NCBI RefSeq assembly: GCF_003122085.1
Contig: NZ_QEXV01000002.1
Span: 115,758 to 179,757 of the forward strand
DNA: 64,000 nt
Origin: Marinicauda salina
GTDB lineage: Bacteria > Pseudomonadota > Alphaproteobacteria > Caulobacterales > Maricaulaceae
Reading direction: 5' to 3'
Of the stretch, positions 1 to 9,093 are shown one piece after another. The notes under the pieces were generated by a model. It saw only the letters and a list, made by a program, of their open reading frames with translations, did not search any database and was not told the origin of the DNA. Both the position numbers and the translations under genes were made by a program. Every line of letters begins with the position of its first letter. Positions within the stretch are counted from its first letter, which is position 1.

Positions 1-26
1 CCCGGCTGGAGAACGCGGACCGCTAG
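1..26 (+). CDS. 3' end of an upstream gene (partial)
   Basis: Codons in the frame starting at base 3 run open to a TAG at 24-26, immediately followed by the AGGGAGG that serves the next gene. Only seven codons are visible, so the product cannot be named. The tight spacing suggests that this gene and the DUF389 gene are in one operon, but the reading is weak because any frame could be open over so few bases. Confidence 0.25.
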
Positions 27-40
27 GGAGGCGTGCGCGC

Positions 41-1045
41 GTGCGCCTGATCGAACTCACTCTGCCCGACGGCGACCGCGTCCAGGCGGTCCTCAAGGCG
101 ACGCTCAAGACCGAGCCGCTGGATTACTGGCTGTCCGGGCCGGACGAGCACGATCGCCGCCTGCTGCGGCTGACCTTCCGCACCGGCGAGGGCCAGAAGG
201 CGATCGACGCCATCCAGGCGCTCCTCGAGGACGAGGAGGACTGGCGTCTGCTCATCGTGCCCGTCGAGGCGAGCCTGCCCAAGATCGAGGACGAGAACGG
301 CGAGGAGCAGCGCCAGGAGCGAACGCTGGCCCTGCGCGAGGAGCTGTACCAGGACATCGCCAAGGGCGCGAAGGTCAACGCGGACTTCCTGCTGCTGACC
401 TTCCTGTCCACGGTCGTGGTCGTGTTCGGCCTGTCGGCGGACAATATCGCGGCGGTCATCGGCGCGATGGTGATCGCGCCGCTGCTGGGGCCGATCCTGT
501 CGTTTTCCTTCGCCTCGGCGCTCGGCGATCTGCCGCTGATGGCCAAGGCGGCGCGCACGTCGCTGCTCGGGCTCGGGCTCGGCCTTCTCGTCAGCTTCGC
601 CGTCGGGCTCGTCTTCGACGTCAATTTCTCCTCCCACGAGCTGATGAGCCGGACCGTCGTCGGGCTGGATTCGCCCGCATTGGCGCTCGCGGCCGGCGCG
701 GCGGCGGCGCTGTCGATCGCGGCGGGGCTGTCGAGCGCGCTCGTGGGCGTGATGGTCGCCGTGGCGCTGCTGCCGCCGGCGGGCGCGGCCGGCATGCTGG
801 CCGGGGCCGGGGAGTGGGGGCTGGCCATGCGGGCCGGACTGCTGCTCCTTATCAACGTGGTCAGCGTCAATCTGGCGGCGCTCATCGTCTATTACCTCAA
901 GGGCGTACGGCCGCGGACCTGGCTCGAGCGGCGTTCGGCCAAGCGCTCGGTCTACGTCAACGCTGCGGTCTGGGCGGCGATGATCGTCGCGCTCACCGCC
1001 ATCGCGGCCCATTTCGCAGCCCAGCCCGGCGGCCCGCTGCCGTGA
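41..1045 (+). CDS. DUF389 family membrane protein
   Basis: A 334-residue inner-membrane protein of the DUF389 family, whose function is not established. A soluble N-terminal part (about residues 1-120, acidic and charged) is followed by a membrane part with about six hydrophobic segments between residues 125 and 320, including the glycine-rich stretch VIGAMVIAPLLGPI that is typical of the family. The start is GTG at 41; a good Shine-Dalgarno AGGGAGG at 25-31 sits nine bases before it. The stop overlaps the GTG of the next gene (GTGA), so the two are probably co-translated. Family assignment is by recognised sequence pattern; no substrate can be inferred. Confidence 0.85.
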   Translation: MRLIELTLPDGDRVQAVLKATLKTEPLDYWLSGPDEHDRRLLRLTFRTGEGQKAIDAIQALLEDEEDWRLLIVPVEASLPKIEDENGEEQRQERTLALREELYQDIAKGAKVNADFLLLTFLSTVVVVFGLSADNIAAVIGAMVIAPLLGPILSFSFASALGDLPLMAKAARTSLLGLGLGLLVSFAVGLVFDVNFSSHELMSRTVVGLDSPALALAAGAAAALSIAAGLSSALVGVMVAVALLPPAGAAGMLAGAGEWGLAMRAGLLLLINVVSVNLAALIVYYLKGVRPRTWLERRSAKRSVYVNAAVWAAMIVALTAIAAHFAAQPGGPLP

Positions 1046-1674
1046 GCGTCGAGCTCGTCTTCTCCGTCCTCGATTTCGTCGGCGTGTTCTTCTTCGCGCT
1101 GTCGGGCGGAATCCTCGCCGCCAGAAAGACTCTCGATCCCTTCGGCGCGGCGATCGTCGGCGCGGCGGCGGGCATGGGCGGCGGCACGCTTCGCGATCTC
1201 TTCCTCGGCGCGCTGCCCGTGTTCTGGGTCGACGCGCCGGCCTATCTCGGAGTCGCCGTCGTCGCCGCGCTCGTCGGCTATTACGGCTCGACCATCGTGC
1301 GCGGAGAGCGCGGGGCGCGCCAGCGCGCGCTCGCCTGGGCCGACGCGGCGGGCCTGAGCGTGTTCACCGTCATCGGCGCCGAGGCGGGCCTCGCCGCCGG
1401 CGCGCACTGGTCGATCGCCATGCTCACCGGGGTGATGAGCGCGGCCTTCGGCGGGCTCATCCGCGACGTCATCGTCAACGACGTGCCGCTGGTGCTGCGC
1501 GCCGAGATCTATGCGCTCGCGTCTCTGGCGGGGGCGGGCGTCTATGTCGCCGCGATCGCGCTCGGCCTATCCGGCGAGATCGCCGCGCCGGCGACGGCCG
1601 CGCTCGTCTTCGCGCTGCGCGGCGCGGCGATGATCTTCAACTGGACGCTGCCGCCGGTGAGCAAGCTCGACTGA
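1042..1674 (+). CDS. TRIC / UPF0126 family channel-like protein
   Basis: A 210-residue membrane protein with the two-fold repeat of three transmembrane helices seen in UPF0126 (bacterial trimeric intracellular cation channel) proteins. Each half carries the family signature: AAAGMGGGTLRDLFLG near residue 45 and SAAFGGLIRDVIVNDVP near residue 135. I chose the GTG at 1042 because it overlaps the upstream stop as GTGA and begins directly before the first hydrophobic helix; the longer reading frame upstream lies inside the DUF389 gene. Bacterial homologues have been described as potassium-selective channels, and older databases call the domain a glycine transporter; substrate here is unknown. Confidence 0.85.
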   Translation: MSVELVFSVLDFVGVFFFALSGGILAARKTLDPFGAAIVGAAAGMGGGTLRDLFLGALPVFWVDAPAYLGVAVVAALVGYYGSTIVRGERGARQRALAWADAAGLSVFTVIGAEAGLAAGAHWSIAMLTGVMSAAFGGLIRDVIVNDVPLVLRAEIYALASLAGAGVYVAAIALGLSGEIAAPATAALVFALRGAAMIFNWTLPPVSKLD

Positions 1675-1706
1675 ACCCTTCGGCCCGAACGGGCGTTGTG
1701 GCGGCC

Positions 1707-2366
1707 ATGACCGTGATCACCGCCATGCTTTCCTCGCCCTGGTTTCTGGGCCTGTGGGCCGCCCAGGCGCTCATCGCCGTGGCGCTGCTCGTCCGCGACG
1801 TGCGCACGGTGAACGCCGCCATGCCGGGCCTGATGAAATGGGTCTGGAGTTTCACGGTCGGCTATTCGGGCCTGCTGGGCCTCATCGTCTACTGGGTCTC
1901 GGGCCGGCCGCGAATCGCCGACGACGCCGACTGGCGGCGCGGCGCGCGCTCGACGGCGCACTGCTATTCCGGCTGCGGGGCGGGCGAGATCACCGGCATC
2001 GTCATCACGGTGGGCATCCTGTCGCTGGGAACCTGGCCGGTGGCGCTGACCACCTTCGCGCTCGCCTATGTCTTCGGCTACGCCCTCACCGTCGCCCCCT
2101 TGATGCAGGAGGGCGTCGGCCTGCCCACCGCGCTCAAGGACGCCTTCTATTCCGAAACCGCCTCCATCGCTGTGATGGAGATCGTCGCCATCGGCGCGGA
2201 CCTCTACCTGGCCGGAAACGCGGGCATGGGCGACGTGCGCTTCTGGAGCTCGCTGGTCGTGTCGCTCAGCCTCGGCTATCTCGCCGCCTGGCCGGTCAAT
2301 ATCGCGCTGGTGAAAATGGGTGTGAAGGAAGGCATGGGCGATCCGCGGGAGTACGGCCGGGGCTAA
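1707..2366 (+). CDS. DUF4396 family membrane protein
   Basis: A protein of about 219 residues with six or so hydrophobic segments. The motif HCYSGCGAGEITG (near residue 85) is the hallmark of DUF4396 proteins, with two cysteines and a histidine that could bind a metal, although I know of no proven function. ATG 1707 is taken as the start; GTG 1698 in the same frame is possible, and neither has a convincing ribosome site. The last four bases overlap the 3' end of hemB on the other strand. It follows the previous gene by about 30 bases and may share its transcript. Confidence 0.8.
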   Translation: MTVITAMLSSPWFLGLWAAQALIAVALLVRDVRTVNAAMPGLMKWVWSFTVGYSGLLGLIVYWVSGRPRIADDADWRRGARSTAHCYSGCGAGEITGIVITVGILSLGTWPVALTTFALAYVFGYALTVAPLMQEGVGLPTALKDAFYSETASIAVMEIVAIGADLYLAGNAGMGDVRFWSSLVVSLSLGYLAAWPVNIALVKMGVKEGMGDPREYGRG

Positions 2367-3349
2367 TCGTGCAGCAACTGCGCCGCCCGCGGCGCGAAAT
2401 AGGTGAGCACGCCGTCGGCGCCGGCGCGCTTGAACGCCAGCAGGCTCTCCATCATCGCGCGCTCGCCGTCGATCCAGCCATTCGCCGCGGCGGCCTCGAT
2501 CATCGCGTACTCGCCGGAGACCTGGAAGGCGTAGGTCGGCAGGCCGAACGTCTCCTTCACGCGGGCGACGATGTCGAGATAGGGCAGGCCGGGCTTGACC
2601 ATCACCATGTCCGCGCCCTCCTCGATGTCGAGTTCGACCTCGCGCAACGCCTCGTCGGTGTTGGCGGGATCCATCTGGTAGGTCTTCTTGTCGCCGGCGA
2701 GCGCCTTGGCCGAGCCGATGGCGTCGCGATAGGGCCCGTAGAAGGCCGAGGCGTATTTCGCCGCATAGGACAGGATCATCACGTCCTCGAAGCCCTCGGC
2801 GTCGAGCGCGTCGCGGATCGCGCCGACGCGCCCGTCCATCATGTCGCTCGGCGCGATGACGTCGCAGCCGGCGCGGGCCTGGACGAGCGCCTGCTCGCAC
2901 AGCCGCTCCACCGTGGCGTCATTGAGGACGCGGCCGTCCTCGACGACGCCGTCATGGCCGTGCGTGGTGAAGGGATCCAGCGCGACGTCGCAGATGACGC
3001 CGACGCCCGGCGCGGCGTCCTTGATCGCCTTGATCGCGTCGGGAACGAGGCCGTCGGCGTTGACCGCCTCGGAGCCGGCCGCGTCCTTCTTCGCCGGATC
3101 GATGTTCGGAAACAGCGCGATCGCGGGGATGCCCAGCCGCTCGGCCTCCTCGGCGGCGGTGGCGGCCATGTGGACCGACAGCCGTTCGACGCCGGGCATC
3201 GACTCGACCGGCTCGGACGCGTCGACGCGGTCGGAGACGATCATCGTCCAGACCAGGTCGTCGACGCTCAGCCGGGTCTCGCGCACCAGGCGGCGCGACC
3301 AGTCATGCGCGCGGGTTCGCCGCAGGCGCGTTGTGGGAAAGGAAGCCAT
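2363..3349 (-). CDS. hemB: Porphobilinogen synthase (delta-aminolevulinate dehydratase)
   Basis: Joins two 5-aminolevulinate molecules to porphobilinogen, the second step of tetrapyrrole synthesis; it uses the product of hemA, which is encoded 3.5 kb away. The 328-residue protein is of standard length. The two active-site lysines are K198 (SYAAKYASAFYGPYR) and K252 (VMVKPGLPYLD). The metal loop reads CDVALDPFTTHGHDG around residues 120-134: the three-cysteine zinc site of many family members is replaced by Asp/Ala, the form known from magnesium-dependent alphaproteobacterial enzymes. The neighbouring forward genes are unrelated, and the gene is transcribed alone. Confidence 0.97.
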   Translation of the reverse strand: MASFPTTRLRRTRAHDWSRRLVRETRLSVDDLVWTMIVSDRVDASEPVESMPGVERLSVHMAATAAEEAERLGIPAIALFPNIDPAKKDAAGSEAVNADGLVPDAIKAIKDAAPGVGVICDVALDPFTTHGHDGVVEDGRVLNDATVERLCEQALVQARAGCDVIAPSDMMDGRVGAIRDALDAEGFEDVMILSYAAKYASAFYGPYRDAIGSAKALAGDKKTYQMDPANTDEALREVELDIEEGADMVMVKPGLPYLDIVARVKETFGLPTYAFQVSGEYAMIEAAAANGWIDGERAMMESLLAFKRAGADGVLTYFAPRAAQLLHD

Positions 3350-3437
3350 GGTGGTCTATCTCGCCTCGACCAGGGGACGCCTTGCCCGGCGCGAAGCTCC
3401 GCGCTAGGCCTCTGCCCGCCTTGTAAGGAGATTTTCC

Positions 3438-4574
3438 GTGCATTTCGAGCTGAGCGAAGATCAGACCCTGATCCAGGACGCGGCGCGCCGCTTCGCAGAC
3501 GACCGCCTCAAACCCAACGCGGCGAAGTGGGACGAGGAGAAAATCTTCCCCGTCGATGTCATGCGCGAGGCCGCTGAGCTGGGCTTCGCCGGCATCTATA
3601 CGAGCGAAGACGTCGGCGGCTCGGGCATGAGCCGGCTCGACGCCGCCCTCATCTTCGAGCAGCTCTCGCGCGGCTGCGTCTCCACGGCGGCCTTCATCTC
3701 CATCCACAACATGGTCTCGTGGATGATCGACACGTGGGGGAATGACGCCCAGCGCAAGAAGTGGCTGCCGAAGCTCACCACGATGGAGCTGATCGGCTCC
3801 TACTGCCTCACGGAGCCCGGCGCGGGCTCGGACGCCGCCAGCCTCAGAACGAAGGCGAAGCGCGACGGCGACCATTACGTCCTCAACGGATCGAAGGCCT
3901 TCATCTCCGGCGCCGGAACCTCCGACGTCTATGTCGTGATGTGCCGCACCGGCGGGGAGGGGCCGAAGGGCGTCTCCACCATCGTCGTCGAGAAGGACAC
4001 GCCCGGCCTGTCCTTCGGCGCGATGGAGAAGAAGATGGGCTGGAACTCCCAGCCGACCGCCGTGGTCAATTTCGAGGACTGCCGCGTGCCCGTCGAAAAC
4101 CGGCTGGGCGAGGAGGGGATCGGCTTCTCCATCGCGATGAACGGCCTCAATGGCGGACGCATCAATATCGGCGCCTGCTCGCTCGGCGGCGCGACGGAGG
4201 CCTTCGAGACGGCGAAGGAATACGTCCAGGGCCGGACACAGTTCGGCCGGGCGATCGCCGATTTCCAGGCCACCCAGTTCAAGCTCGCCGACATGGCCAC
4301 CGAGCTCGAGGCCTCGCGGCTGATGCTCTACCGCGCCGCCGCCGCGCTCGACGCCAAGGATGGAAGCGCGCCGAAATACTGCGCCATGGCCAAGCGCTTC
4401 GCGACCGACATGGGCTTCAAGATCGCCAATGACGCGCTGCAGCTTCATGGCGGCTACGGCTATCTGCGGGACTATCCGCTCGAACGCATCGTGCGCGATC
4501 TGCGCGTCCACCAGATCCTGGAGGGCACGAACGAGATCATGCGCGTCATCATCGCGAAGGACCTGATGAAATGA
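3438..4574 (+). CDS. Isobutyryl-CoA dehydrogenase (acyl-CoA dehydrogenase family)
   Basis: FAD-dependent oxidation of isobutyryl-CoA to methacrylyl-CoA in valine degradation. The 378-residue protein shows the full acyl-CoA dehydrogenase fold: the FAD motif [11 protein letters not shown] at 122-132, the C-terminal signature [19 protein letters not shown], and the catalytic glutamate E362 in [12 protein letters not shown]. The start is GTG 3438, behind a TAAGGAG at about 3424-3430. The stop overlaps the start of the hydrolase gene (ATGA). The isobutyryl assignment rests on overall resemblance to ACAD8-type enzymes and on the next two genes, which carry out the following steps; a short branched-chain specificity is the main alternative. 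Confidence 0.9.
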   Translation: MHFELSEDQTLIQDAARRFADDRLKPNAAKWDEEKIFPVDVMREAAELGFAGIYTSEDVGGSGMSRLDAALIFEQLSRGCVSTAAFISIHNMVSWMIDTWGNDAQRKKWLPKLTTMELIGSYCLTEPGAGSDAASLRTKAKRDGDHYVLNGSKAFISGAGTSDVYVVMCRTGGEGPKGVSTIVVEKDTPGLSFGAMEKKMGWNSQPTAVVNFEDCRVPVENRLGEEGIGFSIAMNGLNGGRINIGACSLGGATEAFETAKEYVQGRTQFGRAIADFQATQFKLADMATELEASRLMLYRAAAALDAKDGSAPKYCAMAKRFATDMGFKIANDALQLHGGYGYLRDYPLERIVRDLRVHQILEGTNEIMRVIIAKDLMK

Positions 4575-5617
4575 CCGACGACGTGATCATCCGCCGCGCC
4601 GGCGATGTCGGCCGGATCACGCTCAATCGCCCCAAGGCGCTCAACGCGCTCAACCAGGACATGGTCGAGGCGATGATCGCCGCGCTGACCGAATGGCGCG
4701 ACGACGACGCGGTCGCCGCCGTCGTGGTCGACGGCGAGGGCGAGAAGGGCTTCTGCGCGGGCGGCGACATCAAGGTGCTCGCCGACAGCGGCCGGGCCGG
4801 CGACGACCGCGCCTGGCGGTTCTGGCGCGACGAGTACCGGCTGAACACGCTGATCAAGGAATTCTCCAAGCCCTACATCGCGCTGATCGACGGCGTGACG
4901 ATGGGCGGCGGCGTCGGGATCTCGGTCCACGGCTCGCACCGCGTGGCCGGCGACCGCACACTGTTCGCCATGCCCGAGACCGGCATCGGCTTTCACCCGG
5001 ATGTCGGCGGGGCGTTTTTCCTGCCGCGGCTGGCCGGCGAACTCGGCATGTGGATGGGTCTGACCGGCGCGCGGCTGAAGACCGCCGACTCGATCGCGGC
5101 GGGCGTGGCCACGCACTACGTGCCGAGCGAGCGCATGGACGAGCTGATCGACGCGCTCGAGACCGACAGAATCGATCCCGAGGGCGAGCGCATCGAGGCG
5201 CTGCTCGAGGGATTCGGCGGCGACGCGGGCTCGTCGGATCTCGCCCACACGCGCGGTCTCATCGACGCGGCGTTTTCGGGCGAGACCGTCGAGACGATCC
5301 TCGAGCGGCTGGACGAGGCCGGCGACGCCTGGTCGACGAAGCAGGCCGCCACCCTGAGGAAGAAGTCGCCGACTTCGTGCCGGATCACGCTGGAAGCGCT
5401 CCGGCGCGGCGCCGATCTCGACTTCCGCGAGGTGATGGCCCAGGACCTGCGGGTCTCGATCCGCTGCCTCGCCGAGGGCTCCGACTTCTACGAGGGCGTT
5501 CGCGCCGTCGTCGTCGACAAGGACAACGAGCCGCACTGGGGCGCGGCGGCGTCCGACGCGCAGATCGAGGCGTATTTCGCCCCGCTCGACGCCGATCACG
5601 AGATGACGTTCGTCTAG
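4571..5617 (+). CDS. 3-hydroxyisobutyryl-CoA hydrolase
   Basis: Crotonase-fold enzyme that frees 3-hydroxyisobutyrate from CoA in valine breakdown. In 348 residues it has the oxyanion-hole segment GFCAGGDIK at 60-68, the [11 protein letters not shown] segment at 111-121 and the HIBCH-specific [15 protein letters not shown] at 136-150, plus the long C-terminal region that distinguishes these hydrolases from ordinary enoyl-CoA hydratases. Its start overlaps the dehydrogenase stop (ATGA), so the two are translationally coupled. The next enzyme, mmsB, follows after a 280-base gap filled by a hairpin repeat. Confidence 0.93.
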   Translation: MTDDVIIRRAGDVGRITLNRPKALNALNQDMVEAMIAALTEWRDDDAVAAVVVDGEGEKGFCAGGDIKVLADSGRAGDDRAWRFWRDEYRLNTLIKEFSKPYIALIDGVTMGGGVGISVHGSHRVAGDRTLFAMPETGIGFHPDVGGAFFLPRLAGELGMWMGLTGARLKTADSIAAGVATHYVPSERMDELIDALETDRIDPEGERIEALLEGFGGDAGSSDLAHTRGLIDAAFSGETVETILERLDEAGDAWSTKQAATLRKKSPTSCRITLEALRRGADLDFREVMAQDLRVSIRCLAEGSDFYEGVRAVVVDKDNEPHWGAAASDAQIEAYFAPLDADHEMTFV

Positions 5618-5685
5618 GTCTCATGCGCTGTCGATTGAGCACCGAAAGGAATTTCGCCTCCACTTTAGGGGAGGGCCAGGGTGGG

Positions 5686-5830
5686 TGAATTGAAATCCCG
5701 GACGCGCCGCAGGCGCGATCCGGGACCTGGGCGCGATATTTTCTGGGCGAGGCCCCGGCTCTCCCTTTGGTCGGCCGGGGTTTCATGGAGACCACGCTCG
5801 ACCCCAATCCTCCCCCGAGAGGGGGGAGGG
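5686..5830. repeat. Composite hairpin repeat, copy A
   Basis: Three stem-loops in a row inside the 279-base gap between the hydrolase gene and mmsB. Stem 1 is TCCCGGA (5696-5702) with TCCGGGA (5719-5725), enclosing CGCGCC / GGCGCG around a GCA loop. Stem 2 is CCCCGGC (5753-5759) with GCCGGGG (5774-5780). Stem 3 is CCTCCCCC (5809-5816) with GGGGGAGG (5822-5829). The same succession recurs at 63762-63908, with stem 1 identical. No gene is visible in this gap. Confidence 0.85.
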
Positions 5831-5899
5831 AGGACGTTCACGAACGCTCCGGTGACGCAATAGAAGCAGCCGCCGGATCAGAAAGCTGGAGAGACAATG

Positions 5900-6805
5900 A
5901 TGGCGCTCATCGGATTCATCGGACTGGGAAACATGGGCTCCGGCATGGCCGCGAACTTGGTCAAGGCCGGCCACGAGGTGCGCGGCTTCGACCTCAATCC
6001 CGACGCCGTAAAGCAGCTCGCCGAAAAGGGCGCGACGGCGGCGAAAAGCGTTGAAGAGGCCGTCGACGGCGCCGATGCGGTGGTGACGATGCTGCCCGCC
6101 GGCCAGCACGTGCGCGGCATCTATGAGGGCGATGGCGGCATCCTGTCGCTCGCCAAGTCCGACGCGGTGTTGATCGACTGCTCGACCATCGACGTCGCGT
6201 CGGCGCGGGCCGTCGCCGAGGCGGCGAAAGAGAAGGGTTTCGCCTTTGTCGACGCGCCGGTCTCGGGCGGCGTCGCCGCCGCCGAAGGCGGCACGCTGAC
6301 CTTCATGGTCGGCGGCTCGCAGGAGGCTTTCGCCAAGGCCGAGCCCATCCTGCAAGGCATGGGCAAGGCGGTGATCCGCGCCGGCGAGGCCGGCGACGGC
6401 CAGGCCGCCAAGATCTGCAACAACATGCTGCTCGCCATCCACATGATCGGCACTTGCGAAGCGATGAACCTCGCCCAGCGGCTGGGGCTCGATCCGCAGA
6501 ATTTCTTCAACATCGCCTCGCAGGCGTCCGGCCAGAACTGGTCGCTGACGAGCTACTGCCCGGTGCCGGGCCCGGTGCCGGCCGCGCCGTCGAATCGCGA
6601 CTACAAGCCCGGCTTCGCTGCGCCGATGATGCTCAAGGACCTGAAGCTGGCGATGGATGCGGCGCGCTCGGTCGACGCGTCGACGCCGCTCGGCGCCGAG
6701 GCCCAGGCGCTCTACCAGATGTTCAACCAGCTGGGCGGCGAGAGCCTCGACTTCTCGGGCATCATCAAGATGGTGTCGGGCGAGTTCGGCGAGAGCGCCG
6801 ATTGA
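5900..6805 (+). CDS. mmsB: 3-hydroxyisobutyrate dehydrogenase
   Basis: NAD-dependent oxidation of 3-hydroxyisobutyrate to methylmalonate semialdehyde. The protein (301 residues) begins with the Rossmann motif FIGLGNMGSGMAANL (6-20), has the family signature DAPVSGGVAAAEGGTLTFM from 118, and the catalytic lysine K171 with N175 in GQAAKICNNMLLAI. Two ATGs stand in tandem (5897 and 5900); the second is better spaced from GGAGAG at 5888-5893. It continues the valine pathway of the two preceding genes, but methylmalonate semialdehyde dehydrogenase (mmsA), the usual neighbour, is not in this window. Confidence 0.95.
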   Translation: MALIGFIGLGNMGSGMAANLVKAGHEVRGFDLNPDAVKQLAEKGATAAKSVEEAVDGADAVVTMLPAGQHVRGIYEGDGGILSLAKSDAVLIDCSTIDVASARAVAEAAKEKGFAFVDAPVSGGVAAAEGGTLTFMVGGSQEAFAKAEPILQGMGKAVIRAGEAGDGQAAKICNNMLLAIHMIGTCEAMNLAQRLGLDPQNFFNIASQASGQNWSLTSYCPVPGPVPAAPSNRDYKPGFAAPMMLKDLKLAMDAARSVDASTPLGAEAQALYQMFNQLGGESLDFSGIIKMVSGEFGESAD

Positions 6806-6900
6806 AATTGCGAAGCGTTTTCAGACGCTAGCCGCGACCTTTGGTCCCCGAGCCCTTTCGCGTGGAAGCGCGTAGGCGTATGTCTATGTAAGGTCAGGTC

Positions 6901-6932
6901 AGGGAGAGTCGCCGCTCCGCGGCGCACGCATG
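6901..6932 (+). promoter_or_regulatory. hemA ribosome-binding region with intervening hairpin
   Basis: A strong Shine-Dalgarno AGGGAGAG (6901-6908) lies 21 bases before the ATG at 6930, too far for normal use. Between them is a perfect 6-bp hairpin, CGCCGC (6910-6915) / GCGGCG (6919-6924), loop TCC. Folding the hairpin would bring the Shine-Dalgarno to about six bases from the start codon. A tandem GGTCAGGTCAGG precedes the site. The structure is seen directly; an effect on translation is inferred. Confidence 0.45.
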
Positions 6933-8153
6933 ATGGACTACACCGGCGCTTTCAAGTCCGCCGTCGCGCGGGTCCGGGCCGAGGGCCGCTATCGGGTCTT
7001 CGCCGATCTGCTGCGCAAGCGCGGCGAGTTTCCCCGCGCGCGCTACCGCACCGAGCACGGCGACACCCGCGAGGTCACCGTCTGGTGCTCGAACGACTAT
7101 CTCGGCATGGGCCAGAGCAATTGCGTCATCGGCGCGATGAAGAACGCGATCGACGATGTCGGCGCCGGGGCGGGCGGCACGCGCAACATCTCCGGGACCA
7201 CGCACTATCACGTCGAGCTTGAGCGCTCGCTCGCCGACCTTCACCAGAAGGAAGCCGCGCTTCTGTTCACGTCGGGCTATCTCGCCAACCAGGCGACGCT
7301 CGCCACGCTGGGCAAGATCCTGCCCGGCCTGATCGTGTTCTCCGACGAGCTCAACCACGCCTCGATGATCGAGGGCGTGAAGGGCGCGCGCTGCGAAAAG
7401 CATGTCTGGCGGCACAATGACGTCGCTCACCTCGAGGAGCTTCTGAAGGCTGCGCCTGCCGACGCGCCCAAGGTGATCGCGCTCGAGTCCGTCTACTCGA
7501 TGGACGGCGATGTCGGACCGCTCGAGGCGGTGTGCGATCTCGCCGACAAGTACGGCGCGCTCACCTATCTCGACGAGGTTCACGCGGTCGGCCTCTATGG
7601 CCTGCGCGGCGCTGGCGTCGCCGAGCGCGACGGCCTGCTCGACCGCATCGACATCATCGAGGGCACGCTCGGCAAGGCCTTCGGCGTGATGGGCGGCTAT
7701 ATCGCCGCCGACGCGGTCGTGTGCGACGCCATCCGCTCGTGGGCGCCGGGCTTCATCTTCACCACCTCGCTGGCGCCGGTGCTGGCCGCCGGGGCGCGGG
7801 CGAGCGTGGAGTATCTCAAATCCGCGAATCACCTGCGCGAGGCGCACCAGGAGCGCGCCGCGACGCTGAAGCGGCGGCTGGCGGAGGAGGGGGTGCCGGT
7901 CATGGACTCGGAAACGCACATCGTTCCCGTCCATGTCGGCGATCCGGTCCGCTGCAAGCGCATGACCGATCTTCTCCTCGATCAGCACGGCATCTATGTC
8001 CAGCCGATCAATTACCCGACCGTGCCCAAGGGGACCGAGCGGATGCGGCTGACCCCGACGCCGCTCCACACCGATGCGATGTTCGACGAGCTCATCGCCG
8101 CGCTGAAGGCCGTCTATGCAGAGAGCGCCGGCGAATTGCGGGTCGTGGGATGA
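6930..8153 (+). CDS. hemA: 5-aminolevulinate synthase
   Basis: PLP enzyme that condenses glycine and succinyl-CoA to 5-aminolevulinate, the first step of heme synthesis by the C4 (Shemin) route used by alphaproteobacteria. The protein has 407 residues with the glycine-rich [17 protein letters not shown] (78-94), [10 protein letters not shown] (215-224) and the PLP lysine K249 in [14 protein letters not shown] second in-frame ATG at 6933 is an equally good start. The stop overlaps the start of the small downstream gene (ATGA). Confidence 0.97.
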   Translation: MMDYTGAFKSAVARVRAEGRYRVFADLLRKRGEFPRARYRTEHGDTREVTVWCSNDYLGMGQSNCVIGAMKNAIDDVGAGAGGTRNISGTTHYHVELERSLADLHQKEAALLFTSGYLANQATLATLGKILPGLIVFSDELNHASMIEGVKGARCEKHVWRHNDVAHLEELLKAAPADAPKVIALESVYSMDGDVGPLEAVCDLADKYGALTYLDEVHAVGLYGLRGAGVAERDGLLDRIDIIEGTLGKAFGVMGGYIAADAVVCDAIRSWAPGFIFTTSLAPVLAAGARASVEYLKSANHLREAHQERAATLKRRLAEEGVPVMDSETHIVPVHVGDPVRCKRMTDLLLDQHGIYVQPINYPTVPKGTERMRLTPTPLHTDAMFDELIAALKAVYAESAGELRVVG

Positions 8154-8395
8154 GCGGCGGCGATCCGGACCCGGGTCGCGAGATCATCTTCGAATTCCAG
8201 AGCGTGGGCGATTCCGTGCGCGTCGCCGCGGTCGACGTGGCGACCGGCGAGGAGGTCGTCATCAGCGGCCCGGCGTCGACGCCGCAGGCCGATCTCGAGC
8301 GGATCGCCGCGCGCAAGCTCGCCCGGCGGCTCCAGGGGCGCGAGGATCCGGAATCGAAAACGCCCCGGCGCGGCGGCCGGGGCGTGATCATATAG
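8150..8395 (+). CDS. Small DUF6898-like protein
   Basis: An 81-residue soluble protein starting at an ATG that overlaps the hemA stop. The core [19 protein letters not shown] and the following [30 protein letters not shown] resemble DUF6898 proteins, short alphaproteobacterial proteins of unknown role. The C-terminal tail is basic. The final codons contain a 9-bp GC hairpin, CGCCCCGGC (8361-8369) / GCCGGGGCG (8376-8384), which could act as a transcript end for the hemA unit although no T-run follows. Function unknown; co-translation with hemA is the only contextual clue. Confidence 0.75.
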   Translation: MSGGDPDPGREIIFEFQSVGDSVRVAAVDVATGEEVVISGPASTPQADLERIAARKLARRLQGREDPESKTPRRGGRGVII

Positions 8396-8420
8396 TTGAA
8401 GCGTCCTGGATGATGCGGCG

Positions 8421-8846
8421 TCAGCGCGACTTGCGGCCGCCGCGGCCCAGGCCGATCTCCTTGGCGAAGTCGGAACGGCGACGCGAATAGCTGGGCGCCA
8501 CCATGGGATAGTCGGCGGGCAGCCCCCACTTGCGCCGATACTCTTCCGGCGACATGCCGTATTGCGAGCGCAGATAGCGCTTGAGCATTTTCAGCTTCTT
8601 GCCGTCTTCCAGGCAGACGATGTAGTCGTCGGTCACCGACTTGGAGACCGGAACCGCCGGCTTGGGCTTCGATTCCGGCTTTGCTTCGCCGCCGGAAATC
8701 TCCTTCATGGTGCCGTGAACCGACTTGATGAGATCGGGGACGTTCTCCGACGGAACTGAATTGTGCGTAAGGAAAGACGCCACGATATCGGTGGTCATGC
8801 GGAGAAGTTCCTCATTGTCCACCGGCTGAATGTTTTCTTCGGTCAT
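8421..8846 (-). CDS. MucR/Ros family transcriptional regulator
   Basis: A 141-residue regulator of the alphaproteobacterial MucR/Ros family, nucleoid-associated repressors that bind AT-rich sites and control cell-cycle, motility or envelope genes. The C-terminal DNA-binding domain is recognisable: DDYIVCLEDGKKLKML (73-88), then LKRYLRSQYGMSPEEYRRKW and YPMVAPSYSRRRSDFAKEIGLG. The zinc site is incomplete: C78 and D81 are present, but the two expected histidines are Y91 and Q95. Relatives without zinc are known in this family and still bind DNA. It is transcribed divergently from glyA. Confidence 0.9.
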   Translation of the reverse strand: MTEENIQPVDNEELLRMTTDIVASFLTHNSVPSENVPDLIKSVHGTMKEISGGEAKPESKPKPAVPVSKSVTDDYIVCLEDGKKLKMLKRYLRSQYGMSPEEYRRKWGLPADYPMVAPSYSRRRSDFAKEIGLGRGGRKSR

Positions 8847-9093
8847 TTCACAGATCCTTATCGGACAGCTGGTCGAGGGGAATCACAGGCTTTCGTCCCT
8901 CGTATAGTCCTCGTCGTTGAGCTTCGCAAGTAATACGGCGAACATTTTCAGTGAAGAATTTCCGAACTCGAGCTACATTCAAGACGCAGCGTTGAAACCC
9001 GCAAGAACCGGCGCGTCGCCAGTTCGCACCGGTGGTGTTGTCCCGATCCCCTGCGCGCCGTATGTGTAGCGCCGAGCAAAGCAGGAGCATGCA
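8847..9093. other. Divergent promoter region, mucR-like gene / glyA
   Basis: A 247-base gap that is noticeably richer in A and T than its surroundings, as expected for promoters of the two divergent genes and possibly for MucR autoregulation. A Shine-Dalgarno AGGAG lies just before the glyA start. I could not identify a specific operator or riboswitch. Confidence 0.4.

Noticed and set aside
5851..5880. Third TGATCC (minus strand) near mmsB
   Set aside because: The downstream bases give CGTC at 17 instead of CGTA at 16, and no gene on the minus strand follows.
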